Shown here: one piece after another, positions 1 through 11,983 of the stretch
Layout: the number at the start of each line of letters is the position of its first letter
How positions within the stretch are numbered: position 1 is the stretch's first letter
Origin: Stagonosporopsis chrysanthemi
Lineage: Eukaryota > Ascomycota > Dothideomycetes > Pleosporales > Didymellaceae
Assembly: GCA_022560025.1 (NCBI GenBank)
Contig: JAFISE010000163.1
Coordinates: forward strand, 1 to 64,000
DNA: 64,000 nt
Direction: 5' to 3'
The notes under the pieces: model-generated
Told to the model about the DNA's origin: nothing
Databases searched by the model: none
The model's input: only the letters and a program-made list of their open reading frames with translations
Program-made: the position numbers and the translations under genes

Positions 1-1930
1 TATATATATATTAAGCTTAGAAAGTAGTAAAAGAAAATATAGAAAAGGTATAGTTATAGATAAAAGTTATAAAAGACAAGTACTATAGTCTAGTTAACTA
101 GGTAGTAGATAATAAGGTATTCTTATTAAATAAGGTCTTAGCTATAGATTACTTAGCTAAAAGCTATCTAACATATAAAAAGGTCTATTCTAGGTTCTTA
201 AATAAGTTAGTTATTTATAGTATTTAAAACTTTCTTCTAGTTTATAAATTTATAATATCTTTGCTCTAGATATACTTTGTAAAGACTTAGTAGACTCTCT
301 GCCTAGATAAGAAGCTCTAAAACTGTTAGATGTCTTAATCTAAAGAGTTAAGAAATAGAAAGTATATAAGATACTAGCAAGTAAGCTCTTTTAACAATAT
401 TTAAAGTAATATGTAAGCTAGATAGAATACAACTCTAACTTTACCTAGTACTTAGTAGAAAACTTTAAGAACACTTCTTATAAACTAAAAGCATTCTATA
501 ATAGTTATTTATATTCTCTAAGACTTCTAAAGTAGTTATCTTACTAGATTAAAGCCTAAGAATTAGAGAAGTAGGTTTAAAAAGTAAGTACGTCCTAGTA
601 TTAAAAAAAGCAAAGAAAACTATACTATACTATAACTCTTTTAACCTTGATAAGAAAACAAAGAAAACTTTACTCTACTATAAATATAGTAATTAAGCAA
701 GACCTTTACTAACATTACTTATCTTATTCTTAGTATTACCTAGAAGAGTATCTAAATTAGCTAATGTCTTTTTAAGTACTAACTTCTTTAGGCCTCTGCT
801 TCTAGTACTCTGCTATAAAGCTTTAACTACTAGAGCCTATAAAGATACTACTACTTGTCTTAGCTCTGCTATCTTATTGTGCAGAGACCTTACCTGCATA
901 GTAAGTACTTTTATTGCTTTTATAAAGGCCTAATTAGTAACAAGCTAGACGTAGTACTAATAGAGTAGTATATTAGCAGCTAATACCTTTTTAAGCTGCA
1001 CAGTTGCTACTTGTAATACACTTGCTAAGGTACAAGCTAAATAATAAAAGTTATTTTAAGCAGTCTTATAAACAGCCTATATAGCTATTGCTTCTAGCTT
1101 TTTTAACTTTCTACTTTCTTTTAGTATAGCCTCTTCTTATATAACAAGGTTGCTATAAAAAGTATTATACTTAGCTTTAATATAAATTAGCACCTATATA
1201 AGTTAGTTAAAGTAGATAAAAAAGTAAAAAAAGTAATTAAACTAGACAATACTTTTTATTCTAAAGTATATAATAAGTATACTTTAATAGTAATAGTTTA
1301 TTAAAAGTATATACTACTATGTTTCTTTATACAAAGGCTTAAATAAAATAATAGTAGATAACTTAATAGGCTACTATAAGAGCGCTAAAAGAGACAGATA
1401 TTAGTATATAGGCTAAGAAACAAGCCTAGTAATAGTTAGTAGCAATTAAATAGAGTTATTTAAAGTACTTACAGCAAGAATTAGTGTCTGTTAGAAAATA
1501 TAAACAGGCAGAGTATACGTTATTTACTTAAGAAGCACGCTGTAAGTAATTTAACCTAATTAGTATTAGAACCTAGCCTAAGCTACTAAGCTAAATAAGT
1601 ACTAAAAAAGTTAATAGTACTTACAGACTATAAGTATACGCTTAAAGCAGTACTATATTGTTACTGTTAGCCTAGCTAAAGTCTAACAGCTAGAGCTTAA
1701 TAATTAGAAAGTAGATTAAACATATTTCTATAGTTGCTACAACTTTAGTAAAAGCTACTTTATTATAACTAGGCTAGTAAATAGATTAAAGTACTTAGTA
1801 GTAAGTAGAGGTTAAGTTAGAGTTATATAGACTTTAAAGTAGTAGTTAGGTTAAAGTTAAATAAGCTAAGAGTAGAGGTTAAGTAGAGGTACTTCTAGTA
1901 TAGGTAGGAGTAGAAGTTAGATTGCACTAA

Positions 1931-2232
1931 GCTAGCAAATATGTAGAGGTTAGGTAGGAGTTAAAGTAGCACGTAACAGTACTTAACTTCTACTTAACCT
2001 CTACTTACGCTAAGTTAATACTAAGTAAGTAAGAGTTAAGTTATCTCTACTTAGAGTTAAAGTAGAGTAAAGGTTATACTAATATTGTAAAAGATTTTAT
2101 CCTATAGTAAAAGAGCTAATTATTACTACTTATTATTATATACTATAGTAAGCTTACTTTAATAGAGTTATTTTATAGTAAAATAAGCTATTTATTACAA
2201 CTTAAAATTATATACTCTAGTAAGTACTTTTA
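1931..2232 (+). repeat. Left arm of a ~0.3 kb inverted repeat
   Basis: Read as reverse complement, this block matches 2807-3112 over essentially its whole length with scattered transitions. Shared landmarks are the GCACGTAACAGTACTTAACT stretch near 1969, the TACTAATATTGTAAAAGATT stretch near 2076 and the run ending at AGAGTATATAATTTTAAGTT in reverse. The arms enclose about 570 bp. The architecture suggests terminal inverted repeats or a foldback/MITE-type element that has since been mutated. Confidence 0.75.
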
Positions 2233-2465
2233 ACCTAACTTTAACCTAGGTCTGTACAATCTAACTTTTACTTCTACCTATGCTAGAAGTACTTTTACCT
2301 AACTTCTACTCTTAGCCTATACAACTCTAACCTAACTACTACTCTAAGATCTGTACAACTCTAACCTAACTTCTACTTACTACTAGGTACTCTAAACCTA
2401 TTTACTAGCCTAGGTACTTTAAACTTATTTACTAGCCTAGGTTGTATAGACTTAAGTTAAAGTTA

Positions 2466-2628
2466 AGTTAAGAGTATCTACTAGAGTATATAATTTTATA
2501 TTATAATAAATAACTTACCTTGCTATAAAACAACGCTATTAAAGTAAGCTTACTATAGTATATAACAATAAGTAGTAATAATTAGCTCTCTTACTATAGG
2601 ATAAAATCTTCTATAATATTAGTATAAC
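2466..2628 (+). repeat. Internal direct copy of the arm's inner segment
   Basis: This ~163 bp block is a diverged direct copy of 2807-2968 and therefore an inverted copy of 2071-2232. The block TATAGTATATAA(C/T)AATAAG followed by TAGTAATAATTAGCT is kept in all three copies. It is followed from 2629 by a second shared segment (GGCTAGTAAATAG, then AGTAGTAAGTAGA) that also occurs near 1762, so repeats are nested. Confidence 0.7.
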
Positions 2629-2806
2629 TAGGCTAGTAAATAGGTTTAAAGTACCTAGTAGTAAGTAGAAGTTAGGTTAGAGTTGTATAGACCTTAGAGT
2701 AGTAGTTAAGTTACAGTTGTATAGGCTAGAAGTAAAAGTTAAGTAGAAGTACCTCTAGTATAGGTAAAGGTAGAGGTTAAGTTGTATAGACTTAGGTTAG
2801 AGTTAG

Positions 2807-3112
2807 GTTAAGAGTACTTACTAGAGTATATAATTTTAAGTTGTAATAAATAGCTTATCTTGCTATAGAATAACTTTATTAAAGTAAGCCTACTATAGTA
2901 TATAATAATAAGTAGTAATAATTAGCTATTTTACTATAAGATAAAATCTTTTATAATATTAGTATAACTTCTACTTTACTCTAACTCTAAGTAGAAACAA
3001 CTTAACTTCTATCTACTTAGTATTAACTTAGCGTAGGTAGGAGTTAAGTAGAGGTTAGGTACTGTTACGTGCTACCTTAACCTCTACCTAACTTCTACCT
3101 ATTTACTAGCCT
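2807..3112 (+). repeat. Right arm of the ~0.3 kb inverted repeat
   Basis: Partner of 1931-2232 in opposite orientation. The outer end carries GTACTGTTACGTGCTAC and runs into CTATTTACTAGCC near 3100, mirroring GGCTAGTAAATAG-type sequence at the other side. A further partial direct copy of its outer half follows at about 3121-3245. Confidence 0.75.
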
Positions 3113-4071
3113 AAGTATAACCTCTACTTTACTTTAACTCTAAGTAGAGACAATTTAACTTCTACTTACTTAGTATTAACTTAGTATAGGTAAAGGTTAG
3201 GTAAAGGTTAGGTAAAGGTTAAGTACTATTACATGCTACTCTAACCTCTACTTAATCTATATCTATTTACTAGCTTAATCTAGCTTTACTTTATTAGAAA
3301 TAGATAAAAAATATATAATAAGCTTTTATATTATATACTTAAGAATATAAGACTATATTATTAGTATTAAATAGCTAAGATATTCTAAGTAATAACTTAA
3401 TCTTAAGTAGTTGTAGCTTATATAGTCTATAAAGTACTTTTACTTATATTACCTAGTACTGTCTTTATTAATAACTATACTTATAAAATAATATAAACCT
3501 TAGTAGAATATAGAATAAAATAAGATTTTATATAAAAAAAAAAGAATATTAATAGTAGTATATAGGCTAGCAAACTAGGTACTCTTGTTTACTAAGAGTC
3601 TTTAACTTTAGATAAGTATAATTCTAGTTCTATAAGATACGGCTTAGTAATATATTATATAATAGAACGCGCTGAGCTAGAGCCTTTAAACAAGCTACTG
3701 TTTGCCCAATTTAGATTAGTTTTAGCTTAGTTATATTGCCTAGAATAGCTAGATAGTTTGTACTAGCCAATCTTGCCGACATTGTTAAATCTTGGCACTG
3801 CAACGCCATAGACATTTGAAACGACTGCCATCACACCAATCTCCTTCGCAAAACAAAAGTTTCCTTCTCCTGTGCGCGTGGCACCGATAGTGGGCCAGAG
3901 CTCGCAGCTGCCGCGCACCTTGTTAGATCGCATCATCTCACGACCAGCTCCTCAATCAGGACGTAACAATATTCAGGGAAGCAAAGTGAGGATGTAGAAA
4001 TTACTATAAACAAGAAGTTACAACTCTTCGGAAGCTACCAAACAATTTGAATCTGTAGACTCAATGGGCGT

Positions 4072-4841
4072 CTAGCAGGCGGAAAGGCTGGTCTGGCCCT
4101 TGCAGTTGGCAGTGGTGCTGACCTTGCTGCTGGAGCCGCTGCCCTTGTTGACACCCTTGTACTCCTGGCAGACCTTCTTGACGCTGGAGCCGCAAGTGCT
4201 CTGGATGTTGGCAGTGTCTCCGTAGTTGGAGTTGATGCCGACGAGCTCAGAGACGCCCTTGGCCTTGACACCAGAGATGACAACGTTCCTGGGTCCTCCG
4301 TTGTTGGTGCAGTCACCGCAGCCGCGGTAGAGCTTGCCGGCGTTGACGACGGTGAAGTTCTTGATGGTCACCGTGCCCTTTCCGTTGTGCTGGATGACCT
4401 TGTCGCTGGCCTCCTGAGCACCGCCGCCCTCGATGAGGACGTTTCCGTTTCCAAGAGCGGAGATAGCGTCTGTTGTTTGCGTTAGTGATGATCTTTGTGT
4501 GAGATAATGAGCTACTCACCCTCGCAAACGTCGCGGAACCAGACGTTCTTCAGCGTGCAGGCACCCTTGCAGTGGACACCCTCGAGCTGGTTCTTGCCAA
4601 TAATGACGTTCGAGAGAGTAGCGCCGTTCTCGAGAATGAAGACAGCGCTGTCACTGCCAGTGTCGGCATCGGTGTCACAAGCCCTGCCACGGTCGTACTC
4701 CCTGTTGCCCATGTCCTTCGAGCCAGAGATGGTGCTGGGCTGGGCGAGGGAGACGATGGAACCAACTCGGGTCGGGATGTTCAGTGTCTGGCCAGCGGCG
4801 AGGCCAACCGCGGCACTGATGATGGCAAGTTCGAAACGCAT
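4072..4841 (-). CDS. Pectate lyase, polysaccharide lyase family 3 (secreted)
   Basis: Encodes a 239-aa enzyme expected to cleave pectate by beta-elimination outside the cell. Two exons (4841-4520 and 4469-4072) are joined by a 50-nt intron with a GTGAGT donor. The splice restores the family block DVCEDAISALG. The ATG at 4841 starts a hydrophobic signal peptide (MRFELAIISAAVGLAAG), and the mature protein begins near QTLNIP. The PL3 pattern of many glycines, asparagines and cysteines is clear: EGVHCKGACTLKNVWF, GKGTVTIKNF, YRGCGDCTNN. Length is normal for PL3. A TATA-like box lies about 105 bp upstream. The gene borders the RIP-like island, a common setting for plant-interaction genes. Family assignment is firm; substrate detail is inferred from the family. 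Confidence 0.93.
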
Positions 4842-4945
4842 GGTGGAAGTTTGCAAGATGGTTGATAGAAAGACTTTGGAGTAGTGTTCGGCTGCGAATG
4901 CTGCTGTGGTTGTGTGATGGGTAATATGAACCTGAGCTTCATGGC

Positions 4946-4953
4946 TACTTATA
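4946..4953 (-). promoter_or_regulatory. TATA-like box of the pectate lyase gene
   Basis: TATAAGTA on the minus strand, about 105 bp before the pectate lyase ATG and in the right orientation. Motif only; the transcription start was not determined. Confidence 0.45.
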
Positions 4954-5779
4954 CTTTGTCAGTCCGAGCCATGCAATATTCTAACCACCTATCGTGAAAG
5001 CACGAGCCCTTCGGAATCTCGCAAGCAATCTATTCAGAGAAGTCTCGACCGAGTTGTTTGGTGGAACAAACTCTTCGCCGCGTAGATCTTTCAGGACTCT
5101 CGATACAGCATCCAAGATGTCAAGCATGGCGCCCAGAACCGGACTCTGACTTCTTATACTTTTATCTCACGATGTTGACTTGGCCTTGACATTTCAGTGC
5201 GGGGAACAGGGTAGCGATTGGCGGACGACCGGGACTGGGGTAAATCTCCGTCTTGGCGCACTCAATGTGCCGGCGACCCAAGACTTTGGCACGCCGCCTG
5301 AATTTCCTCGGTGTGTTTGTCTCAACTTGGCAACGAGATTGCCGCGGTGTAAAAGCAGCATGCGCGACATTTTACTAGGCACGATGGACCTGCTTGGCAT
5401 GCGGAAGGATGAAAGGGTCAAACAAACATGGGGAATTATTGGCGGTCACGCATTCTCAAACATCCTCCAATGTCTGTAGGATTCGGCCGACCTAAGACCG
5501 GAGAATTAATGGTCCGCACTCTGGTGCTTAGCGGCTCTCTTGCCTGGTCTTATCTCTTACACAGTACCCGTGTATTCGTGATGAACAAGGCTTCTTTCGC
5601 TATGAAATACGCAACCTCCTGTGGGAAAGTCCGTCACTCGGTGTAACAATTGCAAATGGTTTGACACAGTAGCATTAATGTGTTATATGGTCTAAGTAAA
5701 ATGCAAGTGCACTGTGTCTGGTGAAAGGCCACAAGCGGTGAAGAAGTAAGTGGTGTGAGACCCTGAATCGATACTATGG
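4954..5779. other. Intergenic, no gene seen
   Basis: Lies between the pectate lyase promoter and the 3' end of the next minus-strand gene. Short plus-strand frames exist (5180-5479, 5428-5646) but have no family motif, signal peptide or splice logic, so I read it as promoter and 3' flank. Confidence 0.5.
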
Positions 5780-8122
5780 TTAAACCTCGGAGCACACGTG
5801 CCACTCCCAGCCCGTTTTGCTGCAGCAGTTAATACGATCGAAGTCCTTAGATGAAACGCTGCCGGCGTTTGTGTCGAAGATAATCTCTTGTCCCTCCTTT
5901 ACATTGGTGGAGCTTGGCCCAGCGAAGGGGATCCTCTTATTATTGCCTTCCACTGAGATGGTGCGCCTCGGGTTGACTTGTCCCCAAGTATCGAAAATCT
6001 TGCTGACAAGAACACCAGGCTTGGCCTCGTCGAAGGTTGCAGTGATGTGGAAGCGCTCATGGCCCCAGTAAAGGGATCCAGTGAACCAGCTGAAATGGAT
6101 CTTGCGCGATCCGACAGCACCATCAACGCGGTAGAAGACACCTTGGTTCCAGCCGGGACCATAGACATACAGCTCGTCCTGGAACACATTGAAAGTGTAA
6201 GGCCCAAGCATGATTTGACCCCTAACGCTCAGCCTAATCTGTGTAGATGAAGCATCGAAGATCTTGACGGCGAACGGGAGAGCAAGGTCGAAAACCTCGT
6301 AGTACCAGCTGCGATCAGCTGGTCCAGGGACCATGGGAACACCCTCGGAAGGGTCGCCACCACAGATCTTGGTGTAGGAAGGAGCAGTCGGCTGAGGCTT
6401 GGGAACGGTGCATGTAGACTGCGCTACAACCACGGTCTTGAACTGGAGCGCTTCCGTGGTTGTCAAGGGCGCATCTGTGGTCACGGTGATGGTAGCAGTC
6501 GTGGTTGCAGTGATGGTCGAAGTGCCGGTTGCAATCAGGGAACAAGCAGCACTGATCTTGTCGGTGGGCCAGGCACTGATTGAGGCAGGAGTTGCAATGG
6601 CCCGCTTCTGTACTCCGTTGTTCAACTGGGCAGCAATGGTATCGTTGAGCTTAGGCATAGACGAATCATCATCGGAAGTCAGCTTGGTGACTGCCACGAC
6701 AGCAACCTCGTAAGGATCGACAATGACTTCGGTCTTGACTTCTGCTGTGCTGTTGTCGGCACGTCGAGCGTGTCTACGGGCATATTGTCCAGGGTAGGCT
6801 GTGATAACAGCAGCTGTGGTGTATGCCGTAGAGGTCTTGGTGACTGTAACGATCTGGGCAGCAGGAGTCGAGATAGCGGTGGAAGTGGCGGTGACGGTTG
6901 CTGTCGTGGAAGGCTGGCTGTAGCCAATGAAGCTGGTGCAAAACTCCTGGCCGCTGGACTTCAAATAAGTCAAGTCATTCGGGCAGACAGGGACACCATC
7001 GTTGGTTGAGTCTGTGAAACCGAAGCTGTACTGGATGGTGTAATGATCATCACCGCGCCACTGGCCATCGTTGGTAGCGAAGGACTGATCCCATTCCTGC
7101 GTATACATGGAACAGTACTGGCCCTCGGATACGCCGTTCTTGAGCAAGATGTAGGTGTTGAAGTAGCGACACAGCTGAGGCTTACCATTAGCAGGAGGGT
7201 GCTCTACCGCATACTTGTTGTGCTGTTGACAAGCGATTGCGCAGAGTTTAGCGTCGAATGCGCCTGCGGTGAACAGCTGATAGCCCATGTACGATCCTTG
7301 CTTGTTGCAGTCAAGAGGAGCGTTGATGGCGTTATTCTTGAGTTCAGTCTGCTTGTAGCCATCGATAGACTGGGTCACCAGCGAAGTGTAACCGTTGCTC
7401 CCTGCAATAGCCACTTCAAATTGCTCGCGCCACTGGCCCTTGTTGGTTGCAGTGTCGGTATACACAGGGCCTCCCCAAAAAGAGCACTTGATGTTAGCAA
7501 CTGCTTCAGGATCCTTGCAGTTGGGGCCAGGGTTCTTCGAAGGGTCGCGTTCCACGACTGAATGCGGTCAGTAAGTATACGAAATGGGTTTGTCTGCGAA
7601 CTTACAGATGTTGAAGCCAAGACATCCCTCCTTAGAGTTGCACTCAGAAGCGCACTCCGACGGATCATAGCTCGTGACGACCTTATATCCGAGATATCCA
7701 TAAGCGCTGCTAGCACCTTGCAAGTTGGTAAAGGTGTTGAAGTATCCTGAAGGAGTAGATGCAGCCTTAGCTACAGATGCGATCTTGGCGTCGGCTCGGA
7801 AGCTTGAGGCAGAAGAGAGATCGAAGCCGTAGGTGTTGGGGTTGCTGGGCTCAAGATCGCAGGCCGCCCGCTTCAAGTGCCGCCTGAGCTTTGGTACAGC
7901 TGTCGGCTGAGATGCCGGCTTAACGTCAAGTGGATCAGCGGCAACCTGAGAGGCAACGGCAGCGATAGCTTCGCTTTCGACAAAGGGGACGACCTGCTCC
8001 TTCAAGCCGGGAATGATGTTGATGATTGGGTCGGGAATTGCATCGACACCGGCGAAGTCGATGTCTTGGGCGCCGACGACAGCGAAGGCCGCGACAGCAG
8101 AGAAGACGAGGGAAGATCGCAT
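5780..8122 (-). CDS. Large secreted PAN-like, Ser/Thr-rich multidomain protein
   Basis: A 764-aa predicted extracellular protein from exons 8122-7606 and 7557-5780. The 48-nt intron (GTAAGT donor) is spliced to give CLGFNIFVERDP. Residues 1-18 form a signal peptide. A KR dibasic site at 84-85 suggests Kex2-type removal of a propeptide, and further dibasic sites occur in the middle (RRHARR, QKR). Two cysteine-rich PAN/apple-like modules are visible, roughly residues 140-178 (GYLGYKVV...ECASECNSKEGCLGFN) and 262-335 (YMGYQLF...CAIAC). Two Thr/Ser-rich stretches, likely O-glycosylated, surround the central region. The last ~200 residues look like a beta-sandwich, possibly lectin-like, domain. 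I do not recognise a named gene. A surface or matrix adhesin or carbohydrate-binding role is inference only. Confidence 0.85.
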
Positions 8123-8204
8123 TGCGAAGTCGGGCAGATGCTCAAGTGAATGAGGAGAAGATCGGAGGCGACTGCTTGCTGATCCCTCCCAGAATCAGGG
8201 CAGG

Positions 8205-8212
8205 TTTATATA
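8205..8212 (-). promoter_or_regulatory. TATA box of the secreted PAN-like gene
   Basis: TATATAAA on the minus strand, about 85 bp upstream of the ATG at 8122, matches the consensus closely and sits at a typical distance. Confidence 0.55.
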
Positions 8213-10048
8213 GCCCTCGTCGCGACAATGAATCGTCTCTCGTCTGGGGAGGCGTCCAGAACGTTGTCCCTGTTAGGTACGGCGCGCCCGTAGCTGAACC
8301 TTTCGAGATCATTGAAGACCTCGAGGCGTAGCTGAGTGGAGGTAGCGGCAATAGCAACCGGGGGTCGAGAGCGCTGTGATACTGCCGCAAAGTTACAGGT
8401 CTGTCCGTGATACTGACTCCTCTCTTGCCGGCCATCTGAATGGCGGCATAGTCTCACACTACAGTACCAAGCTCTGTCCTCCACACGGCCAAAACACGCG
8501 ATGGCACTTCCATTTTCGGAATTGAGGCTGACATGCAATTTCAGCACCCCTGTATGTTAGATCCAGATTTATCGAAGCTGGCGCAGCTGACAGCCTCGCA
8601 ACAGCTGAAGATGATGGGCCCACTGCCCAGGTGCTACGCACGTGCAGATGTGCTGTGCATCCCTGAGTAAGGCGTGAGGCTAGCCGAATTGAGGATGGCC
8701 TGAAGGTTTTAGCAGATCAAGGTGATCAAGCGAGGACGGGACATAGCCGCTAGCACAAGGGCCTTCCCGTTATAGTTTCGGCTGGCTTTTTTCGATTACA
8801 TATGGGCGGTGAATCCCCTGGCAAGCCACGCGACAGGATACCAGCCCTGCTGGGCTGTCACTTCGCCAAGTTTTCGTGCCGCGGATTCACTCCAAGACTG
8901 AAGATCGAGAATGCTCAGAATTATTTACTGCGTCTTTCATCGTCACTCTAAAGTGCTTCTCGGCCAGCCATAACGTTGTGCTTTTCGCGGTCGAAGCAGA
9001 GCAAATGTGCATTTCAATGTACGAGCAGAAGTGATGTAAGTGTAGGTCACGTCGAATTGGCCCCTGCAGTGCCAGGGTGTTGGACCGAAGTGGCGTACGC
9101 GAAGCGAAGTCTAGGTCGCGATGACCATGAATCGTTCGATGGGTCCGCGTTTTGCTTGAGCTATCCATTACGGCAACAGTGTCGGAACTGTGTACAAGCT
9201 GTTTGTTTAAAGTCGTTTACATGGCCAATATTCACGCAGTGGCTTCAGGAGTCGTGTAGGCGTTAGTCAGTCAAATGGAACCTGCGTCGAATTTGATTCA
9301 AGCCTCGTTCATGATCCAGTCATTGTGGTGTTTCAAAGATGCGAACACCGCGCTCAGGACAATACAGCGGCTGAGCCGTCTGTGCCCAGCAACTGTGCAG
9401 GTGATCTTTGATCGACGGATCTTCCGGCTGGGACCAGGGTCTAGCTTGTCCGCTCAACCGAAAGCAAAGTGGGAGAGACACAGATGCCAAGGACTCCATG
9501 CATGGACTCCATAGCTGGAACTCTAACGGGGAGGTAGCGACTTTTACGAACGCTTTCAGGTTGCCAGACCCCGTGCAAACTCGGCCAGTCCGCAGGAAGG
9601 GTGGAAGATGTAGTATCGAAATCCGGCGAGGCCGGTCCAGATTCATGACCCTTGTGAGTGAATCTTCAGATCTGATCCCGTTGGCTGTATACCGATCTCC
9701 GTAGTCTTGCATCGCCATGCAGCCGAAAGTATGCCTGGGTTGAATGCTGTTCCACGTCTGAACTAGAAAACGATCATTATAAGAGAGGGAATATGGGTAT
9801 CTTATTGAGAAAGACTTGCGCCGGTAAATGCACAACGTGCTTATTCTTAAAAAAAAGCATGTATGCTTAACGCTGCAGGAAAGTGCTAATGCAGCCCACC
9901 CAAGATGTAGAGCAACAGCTCTTGTGAAGAATGCCGTGATAACATCGTCGCAGAAGTCCATCGAAATGACTGCGAATTATGCAGGAACATGAACGTACAT
10001 ATGCCGCAGCCAGAAATACTTGTGAGATTTCCGTTGGGACTGAAGGGC
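8213..10048. other. Intergenic, 1.8 kb, no gene seen
   Basis: Promoter-side flank of the secreted protein gene and 3' flank of the HAD-domain gene. The longest frame (9320-9961, minus) has no recognisable domain, no ordered codon bias and poor composition. I treat the stretch as non-coding. Confidence 0.5.
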
Positions 10049-11769
10049 TCAGTAGAATGCGTCTGGGTTGTTGTCGTGGCCAGATTGCCCGTAGTTGCCG
10101 CCGACATCGTCCAGGCTCTTGTACTGTGACTGCCCCCCTCCACCGCGACCGCGACCGCGACCGCCCCGATCGCCACGATATCCACCTCGGTTTCCACGAT
10201 TATTGTACTGGTTGTTCCTGTGACCGCCGCGGCCACGGTTCTGGTTGCCTCCACGATATCCTGATGAACGGTGATCGTCTTTACCTCGCGCATTGTACGT
10301 GCGATGGTCGCCTTGCTGATGGTTGGGCTCTGCAGATCGCTTTCGATAGGACTTGTTCGGGAAGTAGCTTTCCCACTCGCTCTCGTTTGCGGTTTCCTCT
10401 TCGATACGCAGCATCTGCTTCTCACCTACCACGCTATCGAACTCGAAAGCCTGATCATCTGAGACAGGATGCCAGTTCACGATGCGCGCTGCATCTGCTG
10501 GTCGCCCATTCTTGCGAATGGCTAGAACAACAGTCGGTGTTGGGTTTTCAGAGTAGAATTTCGCTGTCTTGGGTACAGGTTCGACTCGAGCGGCCCACAG
10601 CTTATTCTCGTAACAGGAGATGCCAGTGACCTTCCATCTAACCTTGGCTCCAATACCGCCGACCTTATCGAGGATACTCTTTGGACAAGGCTTTGGTGTG
10701 ATCAGGATGCTGTTGGCAAGAAATCTGACATCGTTGTCTGGAGTAGCTTGGGGTAGCTTTACCAGCGAAGTCAACTTCTCTGTCATGTTGGCTGGAATCA
10801 TGTATCCAGTGTAGAAGACTGTTTTCTTAATTTGGTAGGGAACCGTGCCGGGTGGTGCCGTGCCATTCTTAACTTGGACGTTGTGTGCGTTCATAAGCTT
10901 CTGGATCTCGGCGATCTCAGCAACAGGATCCAGCTGCGTGGCGTTCTCCGCGACCTGTATTACTTCGGCCACGATCGGCTTGCGGTTTCCCTTTAGCTGG
11001 CCAGCCATAAGATCCTTGTTAAACTGGAAGAAGAAGTCGCGGAAGCCTTTTGTATGCTTTACGCGATCTTCGTAGATGCGCAGCTCCTCCGCATCCTTGT
11101 AAGTGTACACGATGTCCTTGAGCAACTCTTGCTTGAACTCCATTGTGTTCCTGAACTTTTGCCCAGCAGGACCGATTGCAGGCTTGAGGCAGACCATGTC
11201 GAAATCGAGCTTCCTGCTTCTGGCAATGCGTTTGATTAGGTCTCCAAAGTTGGACTCGCCGCGGCCGGTGAGGAGAACGTTAAGGGCATCTTTCTGCTGC
11301 ATCGATTGCTCCACTAGGGTGACAATGTGTTCGTTCCACCACCCAGCCCAGCCACGCTTCTCTTCCTTGTCGGCGCCCTCGCCGGTCGCTCCCAGAATGC
11401 TGGCATCATGCCACCAGCCTCCACTCAGGAACATGTCGGGACTGCCTAGCTGACCGATTGTAGCGCTGTTCCATAGTTGTTTGTTCGGAAGAGGACTTGC
11501 GAATACTGCAATCGTCAGCATTGGCAGGAAAACAAGGCTGCATCAAGTGTACAAGTATTGTCGAAGTCGTAAACGTGTATGGCCTTGATGTCGTTAACAG
11601 CCGGTAGGTCTTTGTCATCACATGACCATCTCTTCAAGGCAGTCACTGTGTGGTATGCCGGCTTGCCATTAGGACCTGCGACAGCAGGCCTTGTCGATGT
11701 TGCTAACATGGAAAATGCGGAGCGGCAGACGGGCCAGATTGAGGATCGTTTCGTGGTCGCGAGCAGCAT
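10049..11769 (-). CDS. HAD-superfamily 'Swiss Army Knife' RNA-repair-like protein with RGG tail
   Basis: A 557-aa protein from exons 11769-11553 and 11505-10049. A 47-nt intron interrupts the HAD nucleophile motif, and splicing gives HVYDFDNTLFASPLPNKQLW, with DFDNT at residues 68-72. The following ~200 residues (GWWHD, LLTGRGESNFGDLI, FDMVCLKP, TMEFKQELL) fit the fungal HAD_SAK_1 family, predicted phosphatases linked to RNA repair. The C-terminus is rich in RGG/GRGRGG repeats, an RNA-binding signature. The start at 11769 is the first ATG; the ATG at 11709 (residue 21) would also preserve the domain, so the N-terminus is uncertain. The gene is divergent from the RING gene, with 214 bp between start codons. 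Substrate unknown. Confidence 0.85.
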
Positions 11770-11983
11770 TCGCTGCCGTGAAGTCGGTCGCGTCGTCGAG
11801 CAGGAGGATTCAGGTCAGACAGACGATTCACAGTTGGCCGTGGCAAGGCAGGTGTTGTGGGACTCGAAAGTTGGTCCTGAGAGAGGCGCGACGGTGCAGT
11901 TCGCGATAGCCGCCTGGTCTGTGCTGCGCTGCATGAGGTCACTTCCGCGCCGCATTCTCTCACACCAAACACATCAACTGCGC

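Larger units (their letters stand above)
1..3750. repeat. AT-rich, RIP-like degenerate repeat island
   Basis: The first 3.75 kb is strongly AT-rich, dominated by TA, CTAG and TTAG words, almost free of CpG, and without a convincing reading frame on either strand. Composition changes sharply to ordinary mixed sequence near 3750. Several related blocks recur in direct and inverted orientation (listed separately). This is what repeat-induced point mutation leaves behind in ascomycete transposons: C-to-T change in CpA raises TpA and destroys ORFs. No transposase or reverse transcriptase motif survives to my eye, so the parent element is not identifiable. A subtelomeric location is possible, but no telomere repeat is present. 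Confidence 0.8.

Noticed and set aside
9320..9961. 213-codon minus-strand frame downstream of the HAD gene
   Set aside because: No domain, signal or splice logic; Arg/Ser/Leu-rich random-like composition and overlaps the likely 3' UTR.
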